61,968 nucleotides of DNA, taken from NCBI GenBank assembly GCA_023431185.1, contig JAEYXS010000056.1:1-61968 (forward strand), given 5' to 3'. This document shows positions 6,150-14,375 of the stretch, piece after piece. The DNA is from Verrucomicrobiota bacterium. Its GTDB lineage: Bacteria > Verrucomicrobiota > Verrucomicrobiia > Limisphaerales > JAEYXS01. Position 1 is the stretch's first letter, and every line of letters begins with the position of its first letter. Below the pieces are notes generated by a model that did no database searches, was not told the DNA's origin, and was given only the letters and a program-made list of their open reading frames with translations. The translations under genes were made by a program, and so were the position numbers.

Positions 6150-8924
6150 GTGCCGACTTTGTTGGAAAAGATAGAAGCCAGCGCCCGCCAGCGGTTAACC
6201 CTGCCTGCGGGCCGCACACCCGCCCAGGAATTGACCCGCTACAAGAATTTCCTGAAGGTCGAATCGCACCGCCTGAAAATTCTCCATCGCGCTGGTGGCG
6301 GTGGCCGGGAGATCTGTCAGGCCCGCGCCGCCATTCTCGATAACCTGCTGCAATACCTCTTCAACACCGTCGTCAAACTCGGCAACTTCTACCTGCCCAA
6401 GCTCCCCCCCCTGGCACTCATCGCCGTGGGCGGTTACGGCCGCGGTGAACTGAACCCGCACAGCGACATCGATATCATCTTCCTCCACGACGGCCGGATG
6501 ATGCCCGGCAACAAGCCGCATCCTTTGCTGGAAGCGCTCACCGGCAGCGGCGGCCTCCTCTACACCCTTTACGACATCGGCCTGAAGGTCCTCCCTCTCG
6601 TCCGCAGTCTGGATGATTGCGTGAAAGTCGCGAACGGCGACATGCAGTCCAAGACCTCGCTCATCGAGGCCCGTCTCCTCGCCGGGGATGCCGCCCTCTT
6701 CGACAGATTCCAGAAGGTCGTCGAAGCCAAATGTGTCAAAGGCTACGAGAATCAATACATCGATGCCCGTCTCGCCGATCAACGCGATCGTCACGCCAAG
6801 TACGGCAACTCGGCCTGTATGCAGGAGCCGAACATCAAGAACGGCTGCGGCGGCCTGCGTGATTACCAGAACCTGATGTGGATGGCGTTCTTCAAGATCC
6901 GCGCCCGCAGCACGGAAGAACTCCGCCTGCGCGATCTCATCAGCACCAGTGAGTTGAAGCAGCTCGAGGCCGCCTATGATTACCTCCTGCGCGTCCGCAC
7001 CGATCTGCATTACCTCACCGGCCGTCCCGTCGAGGCCATGCCCAAGAGCATCCAGCCCGCCATCGCGCACAATCTCGGCTACACCGACCGCTCGCCCCGC
7101 AAACGGCTGGAAGGCTTGATGCGCGATTTTTACAAACACTCGCGTAACATCTACCTCATCACGCAATTGGTGGAGCAACGTCTGGCGCTGATGCCGGTGG
7201 CCAGCCGCTTCCCGACTTTCCGCGAGATCTTGCGCAGCCGCCGTTCGGTCAAACCGCAACCTGTGGATGGCTTCATCTTTTTTGAAGGCCAGATCGAGGC
7301 CGCCAATGCCCGCGTCTTCCGCGAGCAGCCGCGCCGCCTGATGCGTGTCTTCCTTTACGCCCAGCAGCGTGGTCTGTCGTTGCATCCAGACCTTGCCCAG
7401 CTCATCCGCCAGCAGCTCTCGCTGGTTAACCGCTACTTCCTGGAGGATATCCACGTCCATGAGACCTTCCTCCAGATTGTCGGCCAGCGCGGTGACGTCG
7501 CCCGTATTTTGCGCATGATGCACAACGTCGATTTTCTCGGGAAATACCTCCCGGAATTCGGCCGCCTCACCTGCCTCGTGCAGCATGAATTCTTCCACCA
7601 GTATGCCGCCGATGAGCACACGCTCATGTGCCTGCAAAAGCTGGATGACATCTGGGGTGCCAAGACTCCGCCGTTGAACAACTACACCGAGATGTTCATC
7701 AGCCTGGAACGCCCGCATCTGCTCTACTTGGCCCTGCTGCTGCATGATGCCGGCAAGGCCGATGAAAGCGGCCGCCACGAAAAAGACAGCGCCCGGCTCG
7801 TGGACCGCATGGGCAAACGCCTCAAACTGGACACTGGCTCCCTCAAGTCGCTGCGCCTCATCGTCGAGCAGCACCTCACCATGGTGCAAATCTCCCAGCG
7901 CCGCGATCTCGATGACCCGGCCGTCATCCGCAATTTCGCCAAGCTCATCGAGACCCCGGAAAACCTCGTGATGCTCACGCTGCACACCGTGGCCGATTCC
8001 CTCGGCACCAGCGACAAGATCTGGAACAGCTTCAAGGATTCCCTGCTCTGGACGCTGCACCGCAACACCATGAACCTCATCGCGGGCGGCCCCGATTTCA
8101 TCCGTGCCGAGGAAAAGCTGCGCGAGAATCTGGCCAGGGAAGTCCGCAAGCTCGCCCCCGCCAGCTTCAACGAGGACGAACTGAACGCCCACTTCAACAC
8201 GCTGCCCCCGCGCTACTATCACACGCACACGGCACGCGACATCATGACCGACCTCAGCCTTGCGCACCGGTTCATGCACTTCCAGCTCACGGAAGAGAAC
8301 CGCGCGCTGGAGCCCGTCACCTACTGGCACAACGAGCCCGACCGCAGCTACAGCGTCGTGAAGGTCTGCACCTGGGACCGCGCCGGCCTCTTCGCCAAGA
8401 TCACTGGTGCGCTCACTGCGGCCGGCCTGAACATCCTCAGCGCCCAGATCTTCTCCCGCACTGACGGCATCATCATCGACACCCTGCTCGTGAACGACGC
8501 CGTCACCGGCAAGCCCGCTGAGCGCGAAGCCAAGGACCTCTTCGAGAAATACCTCGATCAAGCTTTGAACAATGGCGGTGCCAACCTCGCCGCCCTCATC
8601 AAGAAGCGCAAAGCCGTGAAGCCCCTCTACTTCCCGCTCGAAGGCGAGGAACTGCCCATCATCATCGGCTTCGACAATGACAGCTCCGAGCAATGCACCG
8701 TCATTGACGTGGAGACGGAAGACCGCGTCGGCCTGCTCTACACCATCGCCCAGACGCTCAGCGAACTGAAGATCGACGTCATCCTCTCCAAGATCACCAC
8801 CGAAAAAGGTGCCGCCATCGACTCCTTCTACGTCACCGAGATCGGCGGCGGCAAACTGACCACCCAACAGCGCCTGAACACTCTGGAACGCCGGCTAAGA
8901 ACTGCGATCGCAGCACTGGAGTAA
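6150..8924 (+). CDS. glnD: [Protein-PII] uridylyltransferase / uridylyl-removing enzyme
   Basis: The 924-residue protein has all GlnD parts in order: a nucleotidyltransferase domain with GGYGRGELNPHSDIDI at about 94-109, a helical linker, an HD domain with LLLHDAGKADESGRHE near 528-543 (uridylyl-removing site), and two ACT domains near 733-800 and 848-915. It senses glutamine and adds or removes UMP on PII proteins, thereby setting glutamine synthetase and nitrogen uptake. The start is GTG. No glnB, glnK or amtB lies nearby. The next gene begins 2 bases after the stop. Confidence 0.96.
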   Translation: MPTLLEKIEASARQRLTLPAGRTPAQELTRYKNFLKVESHRLKILHRAGGGGREICQARAAILDNLLQYLFNTVVKLGNFYLPKLPPLALIAVGGYGRGELNPHSDIDIIFLHDGRMMPGNKPHPLLEALTGSGGLLYTLYDIGLKVLPLVRSLDDCVKVANGDMQSKTSLIEARLLAGDAALFDRFQKVVEAKCVKGYENQYIDARLADQRDRHAKYGNSACMQEPNIKNGCGGLRDYQNLMWMAFFKIRARSTEELRLRDLISTSELKQLEAAYDYLLRVRTDLHYLTGRPVEAMPKSIQPAIAHNLGYTDRSPRKRLEGLMRDFYKHSRNIYLITQLVEQRLALMPVASRFPTFREILRSRRSVKPQPVDGFIFFEGQIEAANARVFREQPRRLMRVFLYAQQRGLSLHPDLAQLIRQQLSLVNRYFLEDIHVHETFLQIVGQRGDVARILRMMHNVDFLGKYLPEFGRLTCLVQHEFFHQYAADEHTLMCLQKLDDIWGAKTPPLNNYTEMFISLERPHLLYLALLLHDAGKADESGRHEKDSARLVDRMGKRLKLDTGSLKSLRLIVEQHLTMVQISQRRDLDDPAVIRNFAKLIETPENLVMLTLHTVADSLGTSDKIWNSFKDSLLWTLHRNTMNLIAGGPDFIRAEEKLRENLAREVRKLAPASFNEDELNAHFNTLPPRYYHTHTARDIMTDLSLAHRFMHFQLTEENRALEPVTYWHNEPDRSYSVVKVCTWDRAGLFAKITGALTAAGLNILSAQIFSRTDGIIIDTLLVNDAVTGKPAEREAKDLFEKYLDQALNNGGANLAALIKKRKAVKPLYFPLEGEELPIIIGFDNDSSEQCTVIDVETEDRVGLLYTIAQTLSELKIDVILSKITTEKGAAIDSFYVTEIGGGKLTTQQRLNTLERRLRTAIAALE

Positions 8925-8926
8925 TC

Positions 8927-10021
8927 GTGCAAACGATCCAGGTCACACCCGAAGCCTGCCGCAAGTTCCTGCGTCGCATCTTGCATTTAGACGCACCTCA
9001 TCGCACCACCGATGACGCCATCCACCATCACGGCTACATCCAGATCGATCCCATCGACGTCTGCGGCAAGATGCACGACCTGATCCTGCGCAATCGCGTG
9101 CAGAACTATCAGCGTGATGACCTGTTGAAAGCGCTCTATCAACGTCAAGAGCGGGCCTTCTTCGAACACTATGTCGGCGTGCTCGTCGCCTTGCCCATCG
9201 AAGATTATCGCTACCTCCTGCCTGGCATGAAGAAGCGACGCACACACGATGGCTACTCCGGTGCCTTGGATGCCGATCAGAAGAAGATGGCCCGTAAGAT
9301 CATCGACCGCATCCGCGCCGAAGGCCCCTTGAGTTCCTCCGCTTTCATGGACTCTGGCAGTTCCCAGACCGGCTGGGGCTCTTACGGCACCTTGGCCAAG
9401 GTCACCCTGGACAAACTCTTCTTCCACGGCCGCCTGCTCATCTCCCGCCGCGATAACTTCCGCCGAGTCTTCGATCTGCCCGAACGCATCTTGCCTGAAG
9501 CCATCCTTGAAGCGAAACCCGCCACCTCTCGTGAGATCAAACGCTGGCTCATCCAAGTCCGCCTGCGCCAACGCCGCCTCGTGACCCTGAACAACGCCCA
9601 CGCACAACTCGCCAAGGATTTCATCACCAAAGTAAAAGTGGCCGATCACACGCCCCTCTATTGCCTGAAAGAAGACGCCGAACTCCTGCAAAACGCCGCC
9701 GACCTGCCCGAGCCTTCCGACACACCGCATCTGCTCGCCCCGCTCGACCCCATCATCTACGACCGCAAAATCACCCGCCGCCTCTGGGATTTCGATTACA
9801 CCTGGGAAGTCTACACCCCGCCCGCCAAACGCGTCCGCGGCTATTACGCCCTCCCCATCCTCAGCGGCACCCGCATCATCGGCCACGTAGATCCAAAAGT
9901 GGACCGCGAAAACAATCTCCTGAACGCCCGCGTGTCCATGGATAAAGGTGTCGATCTAAAGCCGGTGTTGAACGAATTCACCAAATTCTTGGCGATGAAT
10001 TCACACAAGGTAATTAAGTAG
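8927..10021 (+). CDS. YcaQ-like winged-helix DNA glycosylase
   Basis: The 364-residue protein begins with a GTG two bases after glnD. It matches the winged-helix family (formerly DUF1006) of E. coli YcaQ and AlkX/AlkZ, which remove alkylated bases and unhook interstrand crosslinks. Visible marks are the QIDPIDV motif at about 40, YQRQERAFFEHYV, and a C-terminal wing (FDYTWEVYTPPAKRVRGYYALPIL with RIIGHVDPKVDR). E. coli YcaQ is about 410 residues. The exact substrate is unknown. Co-transcription with glnD is likely from the spacing, although the functions are unrelated. Confidence 0.85.
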   Translation: MQTIQVTPEACRKFLRRILHLDAPHRTTDDAIHHHGYIQIDPIDVCGKMHDLILRNRVQNYQRDDLLKALYQRQERAFFEHYVGVLVALPIEDYRYLLPGMKKRRTHDGYSGALDADQKKMARKIIDRIRAEGPLSSSAFMDSGSSQTGWGSYGTLAKVTLDKLFFHGRLLISRRDNFRRVFDLPERILPEAILEAKPATSREIKRWLIQVRLRQRRLVTLNNAHAQLAKDFITKVKVADHTPLYCLKEDAELLQNAADLPEPSDTPHLLAPLDPIIYDRKITRRLWDFDYTWEVYTPPAKRVRGYYALPILSGTRIIGHVDPKVDRENNLLNARVSMDKGVDLKPVLNEFTKFLAMNSHKVIK

Positions 10022-10085
10022 AATCGCTTCCTCTCGATGCTGGATGTTGGGCGTTCGATGTTTCCCGATCAAGAGCCCACCGATT

Positions 10086-10101
10086 CGTAAATCGTAAATC
10101 C
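10086..10101 (+). repeat. GATTTACGA-family repeat, copy 1
   Basis: On the minus strand, 2 bases after the acpS stop codon, the sequence reads GGATTTACGATTTACG. It belongs to the repeat family also seen at 33193, 35895, 36019, 53098 and 53165. Confidence 0.65.
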
Positions 10102-10103
10102 CC

Positions 10104-10481
10104 CTACCCTTCCATCACCACCACCGCCGCCGCATAGTTCTCCGTATGGGTCAGTGAAACATGTGTCCCTTTGCCCCCGCGTGATTGAAACAACTCAAAC
10201 GCCTTCTTATGCAAGACCAAGAACGGCTCCCCCGTCGGCTTCCGCCCGATCTCGATATCATGCCACCCCAGCGCTTCACCTAGCCCCGTTCCGAACGCCT
10301 TCGCCACCGCCTCCTTCGCCGCGAACCGTGCCGCCACATGCGTGAGCGGATGCTTGTGCGATTTGCAGAACTCGATCTCCTCCGGCAACAGGAACCGCTC
10401 CAGGAACGCATCCCCAAAGCGGTCCAACGACGCCTGAATCCGCGCCGTCTCCACCAGATCTATGCCGATGCCTAAAATCAT
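10104..10481 (-). CDS. acpS: Holo-[acyl-carrier-protein] synthase
   Basis: The 125-residue protein is a standard-length AcpS. It carries the two signatures: GIGIDLVETARI near the N terminus with the metal-binding Asp, and HVAARFAAKEAVAKAFGTG at about 47-65 with the catalytic Glu and Lys. It moves the phosphopantetheine arm from coenzyme A to apo-ACP for fatty acid synthesis. It lies 151 bases downstream of pdxJ on the same strand, as in many proteobacteria. A hairpin (10558-10578) sits in the gap. Confidence 0.96.
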   Translation of the reverse strand: MILGIGIDLVETARIQASLDRFGDAFLERFLLPEEIEFCKSHKHPLTHVAARFAAKEAVAKAFGTGLGEALGWHDIEIGRKPTGEPFLVLHKKAFELFQSRGGKGTHVSLTHTENYAAAVVVMEG

Positions 10482-10557
10482 ATTGCCCTGTCACCATCAA
10501 CCAGCGTCGCCATCTGCAAAAAAACCTCGCTACCACCAGACAACTCACATCGGCTTT

Positions 10558-10578
10558 CCCTCTCCCCAAGGGAGAGGG
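10558..10578. terminator. 8-bp perfect hairpin between pdxJ and acpS
   Basis: CCCTCTCC (10558-10565) pairs with GGAGAGGG (10571-10578) around a 5-base loop. There is no clear T tract on the minus strand. Sequences of this kind (CCCTCTCC...GGAGAGGG) are common intergenic repeats in many bacteria. It may be a weak terminator or processing site between pdxJ and acpS. Confidence 0.4.
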
Positions 10579-10632
10579 CTAGGGTGAGGGGGAAGGAACC
10601 TCACGCCAACCAATCGTGCAAATTAGACCGGC

Positions 10633-11373
10633 CTAGCCCCGATACTCCTTCATCAGCTCCAGCATATCCTTCACCGCCTGCGCCATGCCGGTCGTCACGG
10701 ACCGGCTCACGATGCTGTGCCCGATGTTCAACTCCACCAGATGCGGCACGATGTGCAGCACCGGCAGATTCACATAATTCAACCCATGCCCCGCGTTCAC
10801 CTGGATGCCCAAGGCATGCGCCTGCTTCGCCCCAGCCACCAGGCGTTGCAGCTCCATATTCCGCTCTGCCTTCTGGTCAAAATGATCCGCGAACTTGCCC
10901 GTGTGCAGTTCGATGAATTGCGTGCCCGTCTTGGCCGAAGCCTCGATCTGCTGCGGGTCTGGTGCGATGAACAGGCTCACCTCGATGCCCGCATCATTCA
11001 TCCGCTTGCGCGTGTCACTGAGCGCCGCGAGATTTCCCACGACATCCAGCCCGCCTTCCGTCGTCACCTCCTGTCGCCGTTCCGGCACGAGACACACGAT
11101 GTCCGGCTTCAACTTCAGTGCGATATCCACGATCTCCGGCGAGTTCGCCATCTCCAGATTAAGCCGCGTCTTGATGCGCTCCCGCAACTGCTTCACATCG
11201 CGATCCTGGATATGCCGCCGGTCCTCCCGCAGATGCGCCGTGATGCCGTGCGCCCCTGCCTCTTCACAGATCAACGCCAGCGCCACCGGATCAGGCTCGC
11301 CCCGCGTCAGTCCGCGATACCGCGCCTCCCGCACCGTCGCCACGTGATCGATGTTCACACCCAGTTTCAGCAT
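10633..11373 (-). CDS. pdxJ: Pyridoxine 5'-phosphate synthase
   Basis: The 246-residue protein has the full-length PdxJ TIM barrel: LGVNIDHVATVREARY at the start with phosphate- and metal-binding residues, GITAHLREDRRHIQDRDV at about 43-60, IELHTGKFAD near 153 and GIQVNAGHGLNYVN near 193. It joins 3-amino-2-oxopropyl phosphate and deoxyxylulose 5-phosphate to make pyridoxine 5'-phosphate. It starts 6 bases after the stop of the unknown lipoprotein gene upstream and may be co-transcribed with it, with acpS following. Confidence 0.97.
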   Translation of the reverse strand: MLKLGVNIDHVATVREARYRGLTRGEPDPVALALICEEAGAHGITAHLREDRRHIQDRDVKQLRERIKTRLNLEMANSPEIVDIALKLKPDIVCLVPERRQEVTTEGGLDVVGNLAALSDTRKRMNDAGIEVSLFIAPDPQQIEASAKTGTQFIELHTGKFADHFDQKAERNMELQRLVAGAKQAHALGIQVNAGHGLNYVNLPVLHIVPHLVELNIGHSIVSRSVTTGMAQAVKDMLELMKEYRG

Positions 11374-11379
11374 ATCATG

Positions 11380-12993
11380 TCACTTTTGCTTGGGTGTCGG
11401 CGGCGCCTGCGGGATACCCGGCAGACTCATGATGGGATCGTGCGCTGGATCCCATTGCGGCAGACTCCTCTGATCCAGCCAGCGGGCCAGCAGATACAGT
11501 TCCAGCCCGGTGAAGCCGGCAGGTGATTTGCGCAGCACCCGGATCTCATCCGGTGCTGCCAGTTCCGCCTCCGTCACCGTATTGCCCAGCTTGGGGGCGA
11601 TGGCCGCCAGCCATTCATAAGGCACCTTGCTGTTGTTCAACGGCATCTGGTTCGCCACCATGGACAGGAGCGGGGCCAGTCGCATCCATTGGTTCAGCCG
11701 CATCTCCGTGATCTCCCAGTCGTAATAGAGCAGGTTCGTCCGGCCCATGAACTGTTCCAGCAAGGCGGGTGGCAGATTCTCCGAGCTGCTGGCCAGCGGG
11801 AACAGACTGAGCAGTAGATGATCATCCTGCGGCTCTGGCGCGGCTTTGAGCGTAGGCGCCAGGATCGGTGCCCCGGCCCAGACCAGCTCGTTCTTCAAAG
11901 CCACCATCCGTCCGAAAAAAAGTTTGCCCATGGCCGCCGTGAATTCATTCGTGCGGCTGAAAGAATTGGTCATCAGCAAAGAAGCCCCCCGGGCGGGAAA
12001 GGCCGCAAAGGTGGAGTAATGCGCCTGGGGCTGCGCCCACACATAGGCCTGCTGCGGAGCGTTCGGCAGTTGCAACGGCTTGAGCCAGTCCTGCTGCGCC
12101 CACCAGCCGCCCACGCCGCGCAAGGCCGTGAAACTGATGACCGGGTCCTTGATGGTATTGGTTGGCACCTGCCAGGGCGGCAAACTCATCGCCAGTGCTT
12201 GCGGAAACTTCAAACTCAGCCGGCTCGTCTGATTCGCGCCCTTGCCTTCCATCGTCAACCGCGCGTAAGGCTGATTGCCCGGCGGCAGCAATCCGCCGGG
12301 CTGCTTCAAAATCGCCGTCTGCATCTCCAGGGAGAACCATGCGTTCGCACCGGCCGGAGCTTCACTCCGGGCCACCGCTTCCCAGTCATACCCGGGTTCC
12401 GCCCGCTCCACCGTCACCCAACTGTCATTCAAGCCGTAGCGGTACGTCTCCGCCGCTGAATAGGTGACGGTCACCGAGGTATCCGTGATGTTCGTCCTGG
12501 GTATTTTATCCAGTTGCTCGCCCCGTACCAGCAGGTCGTAAAGGTTCGCGGTCCAGATGCCGGTACGTTCCACGGGAATTTTAACCGCCATCCGCCAGCG
12601 CAACGGCGATGCACTGGCCCAGACCACCTTGGACTCATAGGTGAGGATATCATCCAACAAAGGCCGGAGCTTCGTTGCCTGATCCGTATTGGTGGGCGCT
12701 TCCGGGAAAAGGAGCACCGGCAAGTTGTACGCCAGGGCAACCAAGGTATTGCTCCTCAGCAACGCCGTCTGCGGCAGTGCCAGCAACTCCTTGAGGCGAG
12801 TGCCGTCAGCCTGATTGGTGACCGACTGCCAGCCAGCTGAATGCCAGCGCAACAGCGGCTGCACCGGAGCTGCCACCGGCTTGACAGGGGCCGATGGCGG
12901 GGTTGCCACCGAAGGAGCCGGAGCAGACGAGGGCTGGCAGCCACCGGCCAGAACGACGAACAAGGACAGAACAGCCGTCCGGATTTGATTCAT
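11380..12993 (-). CDS. Large lipoprotein of unknown function
   Basis: From the ATG at 12993 the protein has 537 residues and begins with a lipoprotein-like signal (MNQIRTAVLSLFVVLAGGC). The box is slightly off consensus, with Ala at -3. After the Cys comes a Pro/Ala/Val-rich stretch of about 30 residues and then a globular region with many Trp residues and no motif that I recognise. The open frame extends 29 residues upstream, but those residues are not signal-like. It probably sits on a membrane facing the periplasm. Homologues of such proteins are common in Verrucomicrobia as hypotheticals. Confidence 0.65.
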   Translation of the reverse strand: MNQIRTAVLSLFVVLAGGCQPSSAPAPSVATPPSAPVKPVAAPVQPLLRWHSAGWQSVTNQADGTRLKELLALPQTALLRSNTLVALAYNLPVLLFPEAPTNTDQATKLRPLLDDILTYESKVVWASASPLRWRMAVKIPVERTGIWTANLYDLLVRGEQLDKIPRTNITDTSVTVTYSAAETYRYGLNDSWVTVERAEPGYDWEAVARSEAPAGANAWFSLEMQTAILKQPGGLLPPGNQPYARLTMEGKGANQTSRLSLKFPQALAMSLPPWQVPTNTIKDPVISFTALRGVGGWWAQQDWLKPLQLPNAPQQAYVWAQPQAHYSTFAAFPARGASLLMTNSFSRTNEFTAAMGKLFFGRMVALKNELVWAGAPILAPTLKAAPEPQDDHLLLSLFPLASSSENLPPALLEQFMGRTNLLYYDWEITEMRLNQWMRLAPLLSMVANQMPLNNSKVPYEWLAAIAPKLGNTVTEAELAAPDEIRVLRKSPAGFTGLELYLLARWLDQRSLPQWDPAHDPIMSLPGIPQAPPTPKQK

Positions 12994-13085
12994 AGACGGC
13001 CATGGGATGCCAGAAAGCGCCGCGCTACGCAAGCAACAGGGTGACAAAATGACGGCTCCGAAAACTTGCCCGCCCCCCACGTCCT

Positions 13086-13811
13086 TCAGTTCGTGGCTTC
13101 GTCGGTCCGGAGCTGGGCGCTCTCCGAAACGCGCTGCCAGAGGATGCTGCGGATGTCCTCATGCTCGGGCGATCTCACCTTGCTGAGCCACTTCTGCGCC
13201 TCCGCATACCGCGCCGCCATGTAATTCACCCGGCCCAGATTCAGGTAAATCTCTTCCATCTCCCCTGCGGACCTCGTTTCCGCCATGGCCAGCACACGAT
13301 CCCACTCTGCCAACGCTTCCTCAGCCCGGAAAGGACGGATCGCGTAGTGCGCCAGGGCCAGTTCCTTGGCCAGTTCGAAATTTTCCGGCTCCAGAATGCG
13401 CGCCTTGCGATATTCCCGCAAGGACATCGAGAACACCTGCGCCTCATCCACACCAAAAAATTCTTTGGCATCCTTGCGATACATGAAGAGGCTGGTCGCC
13501 AGGTTCCGGTGATAGGTGCTTTCATGCGGCATCAGGCGGACCGCGTTAAGATAGCAGACGAACATATTCGTCATCGGCCCCGTACGGGAGTACTCCGTGC
13601 CCCAGTCATTCCAATACTCAGCCGCCTGCCTTGGGGAGTAGTTCGTGAGATCCTCTTCAAACGGCGTCACCACGCCACGAGTATGGCCCGGAAATTCCAT
13701 CCGCCCGGCAGTCTTGGAACTGGCCGAAGGACTGGCCGCAGCCAGCACGCCGATGGCGACAAGTATCGCCACTGCGGAACGCTTCAAAACACTGATTACG
13801 TCTTTAATCAT
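13086..13811 (-). CDS. Exported TPR-like protein
   Basis: The 241-residue protein has an N-terminal hydrophobic signal (VLKRSAVAILVAIGVLAAASPSASS), then helical pairs that look like tetratricopeptide repeats at about 75-215 (LNAVRLMPHESTYHRNLATSLF, LREYRKARILEPENFELAKELALAHY, IYLNLGRVNYMAARYAEAQKWL). TPR proteins act as protein-binding scaffolds, and the partner here is unknown. It lies about 90 bases ahead of the lipoprotein gene on the same strand, so the two may work together. Confidence 0.72.
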   Translation of the reverse strand: MIKDVISVLKRSAVAILVAIGVLAAASPSASSKTAGRMEFPGHTRGVVTPFEEDLTNYSPRQAAEYWNDWGTEYSRTGPMTNMFVCYLNAVRLMPHESTYHRNLATSLFMYRKDAKEFFGVDEAQVFSMSLREYRKARILEPENFELAKELALAHYAIRPFRAEEALAEWDRVLAMAETRSAGEMEEIYLNLGRVNYMAARYAEAQKWLSKVRSPEHEDIRSILWQRVSESAQLRTDEATN

Positions 13812-14208
13812 TTTAACAGGCCGATTGATTAGCCATCATTACGTCACCTTAGACGCCTTGACCAAGCAAAGGTTACGCACCTTCAATCCGCCGCCACACT
13901 CCTTAGCAGCTACCCTGCCAATAGCCTTTTCGGCCCATCAAAGCGATTTAAGCCTCTGCTTCCCCCTCTGCCGCATGTCTGGGATTGCCCATGTGAAAAC
14001 CCACAATAACCCACCCAATCACCTTATAACAAACAAGTTGCGAAAATTAAACACCTGCAAAAACGGGCTCTTTCCAACCCTAAATACGTTATCTTCCCAA
14101 GCACTTCTGAAATGGTTAAATCACATCAGTACGAGCGGTAAAATATCACCATAGGCGATTTTTGACCGGATGGCTGAGGACGAAAATCAGGGAAAATACT
14201 GAGCCGCT

Positions 14209-14234
14209 GGCGGGCTAAAAATCAAGGCCCCGCC
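14209..14234 (+). terminator. Hairpin followed by a T-rich run
   Basis: GGCGGG (14209-14214) and CCCGCC (14229-14234) can pair around a 14-base A-rich loop. Further downstream is GGTCGCTTTATTTTTGG. The fit to an intrinsic terminator is weak, since the T run is 7 bases away. Confidence 0.3.
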
Positions 14235-14310
14235 GGTCGCTTTATTTTTGGCAAACCTTGTGCTTTATTACAGGTGAGATTCAGTCGGCAGTTCCTCCTG
14301 CGATGAGTCT

Positions 14311-14351
14311 CGGGCGGCGTGGCGTGGTTTGTGTGTTACCCACCAGCCGCC
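14311..14351. terminator. GC-rich hairpin downstream of the histidine kinase gene
   Basis: GGGCGGC (14311-14317) pairs perfectly with GCCGCCC (14345-14351), with further partial pairing inside (GTGG with CCAC). It lies 24 bases beyond the stop of the minus-strand kinase gene and may protect or end its transcript. No T tract is seen. Confidence 0.35.
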
Positions 14352-14375
14352 CTCTATTTGTGACCGTTCGGCAAA

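Larger units (their letters stand above)
13812..14375. other. 564-base non-coding region, AT-rich in part
   Basis: No gene is seen. The part from about 13990 to 14160 is clearly richer in A and T than its surroundings and could hold the promoter of the TPR-like gene. Two GC-rich hairpins lie at 14209-14234 and 14311-14351, in the region 3' of the histidine kinase gene. A 169-codon open frame crosses the TPR gene start, but its composition is not protein-like. Confidence 0.45.

Noticed and set aside
6195..8867. 890-codon open frame on the minus strand opposite glnD
   Set aside because: The plus-strand frame is a clear glnD. The antisense frame has a biased make-up (Gly, Val, Glu, His rich) and no family match. 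It is a shadow caused by GC-rich codons.
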